The notes under the pieces: model-generated
Told to the model about the DNA's origin: nothing
Databases searched by the model: none
The model's input: the letters and a program-made list of their open reading frames with translations, nothing else
Assembly (NCBI GenBank): GCA_025361385.1
Contig: JANYAJ010000123.1
Span: forward strand, 1 to 5,281
Direction: 5' to 3'
From: Nitrospira sp.
GTDB lineage: Bacteria; Nitrospirota; Nitrospiria; Nitrospirales; Nitrospiraceae
Length of the DNA stretch: 5,281 bases
Position numbers and translations under genes: made by a program
Part shown: positions 1-5,281 of the stretch, piece after piece
How the letters are laid out: each line of letters begins with the position of its first letter
Position numbering within the stretch: position 1 is the stretch's first letter

Positions 1-896
1 ACCCCCATTGTCAGCATTTGAATCCCGGAGAGAAAGAAGATCGCGATAACCAAGGTGGCAAAACCTGGCACACCGATGCCGAAGAGCAGTTTTTGCCCCA
101 AATAAAATAGCGCGACGCCGACGCCCAAGAGGGTAATGACCCGTAGCGGCATATAGCTGAACGAGAGCAGTCCGTCGAGCGCCAAATACAGTAACTTGCG
201 ATAGGTATACTTGGGCTCACCGGCATGCCGCGCATGGCGTTCATATGTCACACCCACCTGCGTAAAACCCACCCAGCTTCGGATGCCACGCACAAAGCGA
301 TTACGCTCAGGCATCCGCACAAGCAAATCTACGACACGGCGATCCATCACACAAAAATCGCCTGCATCCAGAGGAATGTGAATATGCGCGATTCGCTGCA
401 TCAGTCGATAGAACATCGCGTATGCCGTGCGCTTGAACCAGCCTTCCTTTCGAGCCGTGCGGATCGCGTACACCACATCGGCGCCTCGACGCCACTCCGC
501 GAGAAACTGGGGCACGACTTCCGGAGGATCCTGCAAGTCCGCGTCCATGATACAGACCGCGCGGCCCCGGCTATGCTCAAGCCCGGCACTGATCGCAATT
601 TGATGTCCGAAGTTTCTGGCTAACTCGACCACCACGACATGAGGATCATTTGCGGCGCACTGCCTCAAGATTGCCGGACTCTCGTCCCGACTGCCATCGT
701 CGATCACCACAATTTCATAATCCGGCACCAGGTCTTTCAGCACCCCGCTGAGACGCGCATGTAATGTCGTAATGTTCTCCGCTTCGTTAAAAACCGGGAT
801 GACCACGGACAACGTGGGAATCTGGTCGGCGGAGCCGACGGCATGCTCCTCTCGCGATTGAGGAGGTGGAAAGACCCGGATATCTGCATGACCCAT
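1..896 (-). CDS. Family 2 glycosyltransferase, polyprenyl-phosphate sugar transferase type (GtrB/DPM1-like), 3' end cut by window edge
   Basis: My translation of the minus strand gives 298 open codons from the ATG at 896 to the window edge. A GT-A fold glycosyltransferase domain starts near residue 28: VVIPVFNEAEN (31-41), DDGSRDES (66-73), RNFGHQ (94-99) and MDADLQDPPE (117-126), whose D118 and D120 should bind the metal and nucleotide-sugar. DAGDF (177-181) and RNRFVRG (198-204) also fit the GtrB/DPM1/ArnC-like subgroup, which moves a sugar from a nucleotide donor to a polyprenyl phosphate at the inner membrane. Residues 229-247 look like an interfacial helix, followed by two hydrophobic helices (about 250-272 and 278-298). 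Relatives usually run some tens of residues further, so only the C-terminal tail is missing. The ATG lies 1 nt after the upstream stop (TAG-C-ATG), with GGAG 8 nt before it, so translational coupling is likely. Family is confident; the donor sugar cannot be read. Confidence 0.93.
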   Translation of the reverse strand, partial: MGHADIRVFPPPQSREEHAVGSADQIPTLSVVIPVFNEAENITTLHARLSGVLKDLVPDYEIVVIDDGSRDESPAILRQCAANDPHVVVVELARNFGHQIAISAGLEHSRGRAVCIMDADLQDPPEVVPQFLAEWRRGADVVYAIRTARKEGWFKRTAYAMFYRLMQRIAHIHIPLDAGDFCVMDRRVVDLLVRMPERNRFVRGIRSWVGFTQVGVTYERHARHAGEPKYTYRKLLYLALDGLLSFSYMPLRVITLLGVGVALFYLGQKLLFGIGVPGFATLVIAIFFLSGIQMLTMG

Positions 897-897
897 G

Positions 898-1227
898 CTA
901 ATTTCTCCGATTCACAATCACGTTGTAGATCGCCCCCACAGCAGACCCTGCAATCGTGCCACAGGCAAATCCGTAGAGAAATCCGATCAAACTCCCCATG
1001 AAGGACACGTGGTAGCCGGGAAAGAACTGGCCCAAGAGTTCTAGATGGGGTCCGACGACATAGGCTCCAGTCTCGGTCTCATGGCCCCCCTTTAACAGGA
1101 GCCAGTTCGTCGCGATAAAGATAGCCGAACCGCACAAGAGTCCCAGCACGAGCCCGAACACTTTACTCTTTAGTCTCAGCACCGAGCTGAACAGGACTTC
1201 TTCATCGAGGTCTGATATTTTCGCCAT
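898..1227 (-). CDS. Small two-helix membrane protein with QFFPGY motif, homologous to the C-terminal domain of the adjacent oxidase
   Basis: A 109-residue protein beginning MAKISDLDEE. It has a charged N-terminus, a hydrophobic segment at about 22-45, a short hydrophilic loop (46-66), the motif QFFPGYHVS (67-75), then a glycine-rich hydrophobic segment (76-104) and a basic tail NRRN. I recall similar small proteins with a 'PGY' motif before a glycine-rich second helix; databases often call them 'bacteriophage holin', which is probably only a topology-based name, and nothing phage-like is nearby. The same pattern (QFFPGYQVS plus flanking helices) ends the upstream oxidase, so the two are probably paralogous modules. 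An in-frame ATG at 1242 would add five residues (MRGLP), but the GAGGGG 7 nt before the ATG at 1227 favours the shorter form. It sits 30 nt after the oxidase stop and 1 nt before the glycosyltransferase start. Its role is unknown; a membrane partner or scaffold for its neighbours is a guess. Confidence 0.85.
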   Translation of the reverse strand: MAKISDLDEEVLFSSVLRLKSKVFGLVLGLLCGSAIFIATNWLLLKGGHETETGAYVVGPHLELLGQFFPGYHVSFMGSLIGFLYGFACGTIAGSAVGAIYNVIVNRRN

Positions 1228-1234
1228 CGGCAAT

Positions 1235-1240
1235 CCCCTC
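1235..1240 (-). promoter_or_regulatory. Ribosome binding site deciding the start of the small membrane protein
   Basis: GAGGGG on the minus strand, 7 nt before the ATG at 1227. The alternative upstream ATG at 1242 overlaps this element and has only a weak GGA-type purine stretch in front of it. The element therefore supports the 109-residue form over a 114-residue form. Confidence 0.6.
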
Positions 1241-1257
1241 ATTCCATTCCGTATGAA

Positions 1258-3111
1258 CTAGTAGTGGTCGAGAAACGATTGAAACGACAGTATCTCAGCT
1301 TTGCGCTTCGCCCGATAGATCACAAAGGCCAGAGAGAAATTGCGAAGATAGGCGAACAGCCACGCCCACAGAAATGTCCAGAAGAACACATAGGCAGATG
1401 CGATGACGCCCCCTAAAACGCTCACCTGATAACCGGGGAAGAATTGAGCGAGCAAGGCCATCGTCTCAGCGAGTGCGCCGCCATTGAAGGCCCCCCAGGC
1501 GGTTGCGAGCAAACAGGCCGCCCCCGCAACAGCGCCGCAGGCCGTGGCAAACGCCAGTTTGTCGAGCCGGGCGAAGACTATCGCCATTCGCTGCCGAAGG
1601 CCCGCGGGCACAGGTTGTGGAACCAACGGTTGCGTAGAAGCCACGGCACGGAGCTGATCTTTGGCCGTGACATCCTCAGCCTTGGCCTCTTCGTGGTACT
1701 CTTGCTCCGCATTTACTTGCCAGAGATCATGCCGGGCGCCTTGAATATTCTCTACTGCCAGCATGGCCGTCAGCATCGAGTGGTCCTGATTGTTGTACCG
1801 ATGCATACCGTTACGCCCCACCACTTGCAGGTTTTGGAAGCCGTCCAGAAACTCCCGGATGCAGGTGAGCGCCACTTGATAGTCCGCATCGTACACAGGA
1901 TAGGCTTTCGGCATTCGCACAATCGCCCCGTCTTCGACATCCCCCGCCTTGGCCATGCCGATCAATTCAAGTTCGCGCGTTCCGAGCTCGATGAGATCGT
2001 TGTCGCTCATCGTCCATAACCCGTCTCCCTCGAAGCAAAAATACTCCAGCCCCAAACAGGTCTTGTTCTGGTCCGGAACCATGTACGGACTCCAGTTCTT
2101 GAAGTTCTGAATCCGTCCGACCTTGACCTGCGAGTCGTGAATATAGATCCAATTATCGGGAAACAAGTCCTTTTTATTCACGATCAGCGCGACGGTCAGA
2201 AAGTCCCGGTACTTCAGACGGTCGGCGGCGGCGATGACTTCCTTGGGTGCAGGCGGATTCATTTTACGAATCAGTTCACTGATCGGCATGCTGCTGATAT
2301 AGTGCGTGCCCGTCAGGGATTCACGTCGACCCTGCATCGAGACATCCATCCCCTCAACTCGATTGCCGGCCCAACGAATCCCGTCAACCGATGCGCCGAG
2401 ATGCACCTGACTTCCATCCTTCTTGACCAACTCTCCAACGAGCTCCCACATCATCCCGGGACCGCGTTTGGGATAATCGAACGCGTCGATCAACGTTTTG
2501 ACAACCGATCCCTTCTCCGTCGACTGTTTGATCAGCGCATTTTTGACGGCCACCAACAGTGACAACCCTTTAATCCGCTGCGCCGCCCAATCAGCAGCAA
2601 TCGTATTCGCCGGCATGCCCCAGACTTTTTCAGTGTAGGTTTTAAAGAACGTCAGATACAGCCGCTTGCCGAATCGATTGGAGACCCACGACTCAAAATT
2701 ATCTTCCGGCATCTGGGGAAAAAGTTGCGCCCAGACATAACTGATCAGGATGAGCAGACTGTTGAAAATTCCTAGCCCAAACAAGGCATTGACTGGCTTT
2801 AGAGGATAGAAGAAGAACTTCCTGTTGTAGTAGATCCTCGACAAGCGCTGGCGATGCAGGAAGTCTCCCTCGGGAAGCACCTCTCTCCACATTTTATCCA
2901 CGACGGAAACCTTGGTGAAAAACCGGTGGCCGCCGATGTCAAAATGGTAGCCTTTATACTCCACTGTTCTGGAGATGCCGCCGAGTATCGTATCTTTCTC
3001 GAGGACCACGGACTTCGCGCCGACCTTCGACAGCTGATATGCCGCCGTCAGTCCAGCCGGTCCACCGCCGACGATCACGACCTTCAGGTCTCGTGGGTTA
3101 ACTGTCGGCAT
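1258..3111 (-). CDS. FAD-dependent amino-oxidase/UDP-galactopyranose-mutase-like protein with C-terminal two-helix membrane domain
   Basis: A 617-residue protein. An N-terminal dinucleotide-binding fold is clear: VVIVGGGPAG (11-20), acidic E38 ending strand 2 (VVLEKD), GG at 44-45 with R48, then GYHFDIGGHRFFTK (54-67), the signature of a recurring NAD(P)/FAD-dependent oxidoreductase family of unsettled function. YTEKVWG (159-165), YPVYD (404-408) and GRNGMHRYNNQDHS (432-445) resemble the order of landmarks in UDP-galactopyranose mutase (YTEKQWG, YPVND, GR...Y..D), so a sugar-nucleotide mutase or related flavin reaction is a real alternative to a simple oxidase. After about residue 465 comes a charged, then Ala/Pro-rich linker (470-508), then two hydrophobic helices (about 518-540 and 565-588), unlike soluble relatives. 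The start is the first ATG after an in-frame TGA 12 nt upstream; its Shine-Dalgarno (GAGA, 7 nt away) is weak. First gene of the operon. Family confident; substrate unknown. Confidence 0.9.
   Translation of the reverse strand: MPTVNPRDLKVVIVGGGPAGLTAAYQLSKVGAKSVVLEKDTILGGISRTVEYKGYHFDIGGHRFFTKVSVVDKMWREVLPEGDFLHRQRLSRIYYNRKFFFYPLKPVNALFGLGIFNSLLILISYVWAQLFPQMPEDNFESWVSNRFGKRLYLTFFKTYTEKVWGMPANTIAADWAAQRIKGLSLLVAVKNALIKQSTEKGSVVKTLIDAFDYPKRGPGMMWELVGELVKKDGSQVHLGASVDGIRWAGNRVEGMDVSMQGRRESLTGTHYISSMPISELIRKMNPPAPKEVIAAADRLKYRDFLTVALIVNKKDLFPDNWIYIHDSQVKVGRIQNFKNWSPYMVPDQNKTCLGLEYFCFEGDGLWTMSDNDLIELGTRELELIGMAKAGDVEDGAIVRMPKAYPVYDADYQVALTCIREFLDGFQNLQVVGRNGMHRYNNQDHSMLTAMLAVENIQGARHDLWQVNAEQEYHEEAKAEDVTAKDQLRAVASTQPLVPQPVPAGLRQRMAIVFARLDKLAFATACGAVAGAACLLATAWGAFNGGALAETMALLAQFFPGYQVSVLGGVIASAYVFFWTFLWAWLFAYLRNFSLAFVIYRAKRKAEILSFQSFLDHY
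1312..1575 (-). other. C-terminal membrane module of the oxidase (about residues 513-600), paralogous to the downstream small protein
   Basis: This segment encodes two hydrophobic helices joined by a loop ending in QFFPGYQVS (residues 556-564, DNA 1420-1446). The downstream small protein has QFFPGYHVS in the same place (DNA 1003-1029), with a hydrophobic helix before and after. The shared core is eight of nine residues. At DNA level the two motifs differ mainly at third codon positions, so the duplication looks old rather than recent. The oxidase copy has a shorter inter-helix loop, lacking about ten residues, and a more aromatic second helix (YVFFWTFLWAWLFAYL) than the glycine-rich helix of the free copy. 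It probably anchors the flavoprotein to the inner membrane. Confidence 0.75.
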
Positions 3112-3226
3112 TGGCGTATCTCAGAAATCGCATGCTGTATTCCCCATGGCTAAACGATAAGGTTTCGACGCCGACTGACCATCTGTGGCAGGGTCCTCCA
3201 TGCTATGGATACTACGCAAGATCAAT

Positions 3227-3255
3227 ATCATAAATGGCACGGAACCACTAACCAA
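3227..3255 (-). promoter_or_regulatory. Candidate sigma70-type promoter for the oxidase/membrane-protein/glycosyltransferase operon
   Basis: Read on the minus strand, TTGGTT (3250-3255) is followed by a 17-nt spacer and TATGAT (3227-3232). The -10 matches the consensus TATAAT at five of six positions; the -35 matches TTGACA at three of six. Transcription would start near 3220, giving a leader of about 110 nt before the oxidase ATG. It is correctly oriented and the best candidate I found, but short motifs like this arise by chance. Confidence 0.35.
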
Positions 3256-3487
3256 ATAGTCTTTCTACGTATCACCGAGGGGCCGGACTACCTCACGAAG
3301 TATCCAGTTACAGAACCCTCGATGAGCTGACTCGGCTCGTTAAACAATCCAGAGAGTCGAGGTCTCGATCCGTCCCTCCTGCACACGGCGCGACAGGGCA
3401 CATCACACGAGCTCTTTAAGCGGATATCTCAATGCGTTTTCCTCTTCCATTCCAGCCGCGGCCCTCTTACGATACGGTCTACACACT

Positions 3488-3493
3488 GAGGAG
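3488..3493 (+). promoter_or_regulatory. Ribosome binding site of glgB
   Basis: GAGGAG lies 9 nt before the ATG at 3503. The reading frame stays open upstream of this ATG, so the site, together with the good match of the following residues to GlgB N-termini, fixes the start. An ATG at 3432 opens a different frame and is not used. Confidence 0.7.
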
Positions 3494-3502
3494 TCTCCGT
3501 AT

Positions 3503-5281
3503 ATGTCTGGTTTGTCACTCGATCAACTCGAACAACTCGTCCAGGGTCACCACTGGGATCCCCTCGCGATTCTTGGTGCCCATCCGCTGGCCCAGGGTAA
3601 ATCCTCTACCGTTGCGATTCGGTGTTTCTTGCCTGAAGCCAACGACGTTGCCCTACTCCTCAATGAGCGAGGTCGGCAGCCCATTCCCATGGTGCGCCTT
3701 CATGAGGCCGGTTTGTTCGAAGCGATCGTTCCTGGTCCACTTGGAACGGCCTCCTATCGTCTCCGCATCACCGACCATGCGGGGCAGGTCTCGGAGCGGT
3801 ATGATCCCTACGCCTTCCCCCCCCTTCTCAGCGACTTTGAGCTGCATCTCTTTGCCGAGGGCACCTTCTTCAAAGCCTACGAGACAATGGGCGCCCATCT
3901 CAGAACCGTGCAGGGGATCGCTGGAGTTCATTTTGTCGTCTGGGCACCGAATGCCCTGCGGGTCAGTGTCGTAGGCGACTTTAACCAATGGGATGGCCGA
4001 CGCCACCCCATGACGAATCGCGGAGCCACCGGACTCTGGGAACTCTTCATTCCAGACCTCACTGACGGCACACTCTATAAATATGAAATCCGTTCGCGCC
4101 ATCATGACGCCCCGCTCCTGAAAGCCGATCCCTATGCCGTGGCATCGGAGCTGCGCCCCAAGACCGCGTCGATAGTCCACTCACTCGCTCCCTACCGCTG
4201 GAAGGACCAGTCCTGGATGGTGGCTCGGGCACAGCAAGACCCACTCTCCATGCCCCTCTCAATTTACGAGGCCCATCTTGGATCATGGATGCGTATCCCT
4301 GAGGAAGGGAATCGCTGGCTGACATATTCAGAGCTTGCAGCAAAGCTCATCCCTTACGTGAAGAATATGGGATATACCCATGTCGAGCTGCTCCCGATCA
4401 CCGAACATCCGTTCGATGGATCCTGGGGTTATCAGACCACCGGTTACTTCGCTGCAACCAGCCGGCACGGGTCTCCCGAAGACTTCATGGCCTTCGTCGA
4501 CAGGGCGCATCAGGCCGGGATCGGTGTGCTCATGGATTGGACCCCCGCACACTTTCCCGACGATCCACATGGGTTGTCCCAGTTTGATGGCACACACCTC
4601 TACGACCATGCCGACCCGAGACTCGGCTACCATCCTGACTGGCACAGCCGCATCTTCAATTACGATCGCGTCGAGGTCCGGAACTTCCTGATGAACAGCG
4701 CCCTCTTTTGGCTGGATCGCTACCACATCGATGGCTTGCGCGTGGATGCCGTCGCCTCGATGCTCTATCTCGATTACGGCAGGAAAGAAGGAGAATGGAT
4801 TCCCAATCAGTTCGGCGGGCACGAAAACCTCGGAGCCGTCACGCTGCTCAAAGACTTAAATGTCTTGGTCCACCGTGACTTCCCTGGCGCCATCACCATC
4901 GCCGAAGAATCCACGTCCTGGCCGGGAGTCTCACGCCCTACCTATGCGGGAGGACTCGGTTTCACGTTTAAGTGGAACATGGGCTGGATGCACGACATGC
5001 TGGAATATTTCAGCCGCGATGCCGTCCACCGCCCCTTCCATCAGAATCAGCTGACGTTTGGACTCCTCTATGCCTTCAATGAAAACTTTGTCCTGGTGCT
5101 CTCGCACGATGAAGTGGTGCATGGAAAACGGGCGCTGCTCGACAAGATGCCCGGCGACGAGTGGCAACGCTTTGCCAACCTTCGCGCTCTGTACAGCTTC
5201 ATGTATGGGCATCCCGGCAAAAAAATGCTGTTCATGGGTGGAGAGTTCGGACAATGGCGTGAGTGGAACCATGACTCCAGC
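3503..5281 (+). CDS. glgB: 1,4-alpha-glucan (glycogen) branching enzyme GlgB, 3' end cut by window edge
   Basis: 593 codons are present. The enzyme cuts alpha-1,4 glucan chains and rejoins them through alpha-1,6 links in cytoplasmic glycogen synthesis. The order matches E. coli GlgB: an N-terminal N1 domain (about 8-106, [10 protein letters not shown] at 19-28), a CBM48 domain (about 138-225, [22 protein letters not shown] at 144-165), then the GH13 barrel from about 250 (YEAHLGSW 255-262, [17 protein letters not shown] 295-311). Catalytic residues are visible: nucleophile D415 in GLRVDAV, acid/base E468 in AEEST and stabilising D536 in SHDEVVHGK. Their spacings (53 and 121) equal those I recall for E. 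coli D405/E458/D526. The sequence stops at REWNHDSS, so the end of the barrel and the C-terminal beta domain, roughly 140 residues, lie outside. Oddities: barrel region I reads DWTPAHF where most GlgB have DWVPxHF, and a run of eight C (3817-3824) lies in frame. Transcribed alone in this window. Confidence 0.98.
   Translation, partial: MSGLSLDQLEQLVQGHHWDPLAILGAHPLAQGKSSTVAIRCFLPEANDVALLLNERGRQPIPMVRLHEAGLFEAIVPGPLGTASYRLRITDHAGQVSERYDPYAFPPLLSDFELHLFAEGTFFKAYETMGAHLRTVQGIAGVHFVVWAPNALRVSVVGDFNQWDGRRHPMTNRGATGLWELFIPDLTDGTLYKYEIRSRHHDAPLLKADPYAVASELRPKTASIVHSLAPYRWKDQSWMVARAQQDPLSMPLSIYEAHLGSWMRIPEEGNRWLTYSELAAKLIPYVKNMGYTHVELLPITEHPFDGSWGYQTTGYFAATSRHGSPEDFMAFVDRAHQAGIGVLMDWTPAHFPDDPHGLSQFDGTHLYDHADPRLGYHPDWHSRIFNYDRVEVRNFLMNSALFWLDRYHIDGLRVDAVASMLYLDYGRKEGEWIPNQFGGHENLGAVTLLKDLNVLVHRDFPGAITIAEESTSWPGVSRPTYAGGLGFTFKWNMGWMHDMLEYFSRDAVHRPFHQNQLTFGLLYAFNENFVLVLSHDEVVHGKRALLDKMPGDEWQRFANLRALYSFMYGHPGKKMLFMGGEFGQWREWNHDSS

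Larger units (their letters stand above)
3112..3502. other. Divergent intergenic region between the oxidase operon and glgB
   Basis: 391 bases with no protein or RNA gene that I can support. It must contain promoters for both units. A candidate minus-strand promoter is listed separately; I found no convincing -35/-10 pair for glgB. Small inverted repeats are TCGAG-GT-CTCGA (3357-3368, about 135 nt upstream of the glgB start) and TCCAT-GCT-ATGGA (3197-3209, in the predicted leader of the oxidase operon). A strong Shine-Dalgarno sequence on the minus strand (3194-3199) precedes no obvious gene, only a 10-codon ORF (3150-3182). I see no riboswitch, tRNA, terminator or mobile-element ends. Confidence 0.7.

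Noticed and set aside
11..244. Minus-strand 77-codon ORF
   Set aside because: Out-of-frame shadow of the glycosyltransferase membrane segment; the true frame runs off the window edge.
225..623. Plus-strand 132-codon ORF
   Set aside because: Lies antisense to the glycosyltransferase, whose motifs run continuously through this stretch; no recognisable domain or ribosome binding site.
898..1227. Phage holin / prophage remnant
   Set aside because: Although the family is often labelled holin, there is no endolysin, integrase, att site or phage gene nearby, and the protein matches a domain of the adjacent enzyme.
1228..1242. Longer start (ATG at 1242) for the small membrane protein
   Set aside because: It overlaps the best Shine-Dalgarno (GAGGGG), which is correctly spaced for the ATG at 1227.
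1444..2019. Plus-strand 191-codon ORF
   Set aside because: Antisense to the oxidase, including its conserved FAD-binding C-terminal motif; composition is that of a reverse-frame shadow.
2137..2562. Plus-strand 141-codon ORF
   Set aside because: Antisense to the middle of the oxidase; no domain recognisable.
3432..3974. Plus-strand 180-codon ORF starting before glgB
   Set aside because: Different frame from glgB, Ser/Pro/Arg-rich shadow translation; the glgB frame matches the family from its first residues.
3653..4822. Long minus-strand ORFs (3653-4180, 4059-4343, 4328-4822)
   Set aside because: All antisense to glgB, whose conserved domains cover the whole stretch. Overlapping reverse ORFs are expected in GC-rich genes.
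1..5281. CRISPR array, tRNA/rRNA, insertion sequence or toxin-antitoxin module
   Set aside because: No repeated spacer pattern, RNA-gene signature, transposase or terminal inverted repeats found on reading both strands.

Overview
The window is bacterial chromosomal DNA. It holds two divergently transcribed units separated by a 391-base intergenic region (3112-3502). Every gene is intact inside the window; the two outermost genes run off the edges. The moderately GC-rich composition, the E. coli-like GlgB and the small 'PGY' two-helix membrane proteins would fit a Gram-negative such as a Nitrospira-like organism. That placement is recall and impression only; no marker here fixes the taxon.

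Left part, minus strand (1-3111): a compact three-gene operon read right to left. First is a 617-residue FAD-dependent, amino-oxidase-like protein with a C-terminal two-helix membrane domain (1258-3111). Next is a small two-helix membrane protein (898-1227) that looks like a free-standing copy of that same membrane domain. Last is a family 2 glycosyltransferase of the polyprenyl-phosphate sugar transferase (GtrB/DPM1) type, cut off at the left edge (1-896). Gaps are 30 nt and 1 nt, so co-transcription is very likely. The oxidase has landmarks resembling UDP-galactopyranose mutase, so the operon plausibly makes or modifies a membrane- or lipid-linked sugar. This is inference.

Middle (3112-3502): no convincing gene. 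It must hold the promoters of both units. A plausible sigma70-type promoter for the minus-strand operon is visible (3227-3255). Its predicted leader contains an orphan strong Shine-Dalgarno sequence, a short hairpin and a 10-codon ORF.

Right part, plus strand (3503-5281): glgB, the 1,4-alpha-glucan (glycogen) branching enzyme. 593 codons are present, all three catalytic acidic residues are visible, and the C-terminal portion is cut off by the right edge. Nothing shows a functional link between glgB and the minus-strand operon beyond the shared intergenic region and a broad carbohydrate theme.

The most notable observation is the pairing of a fused and a free copy of one small membrane module, both with a QFFPGY-x-VS motif, beside a UGM-like flavoprotein and a polyprenyl-sugar glycosyltransferase.
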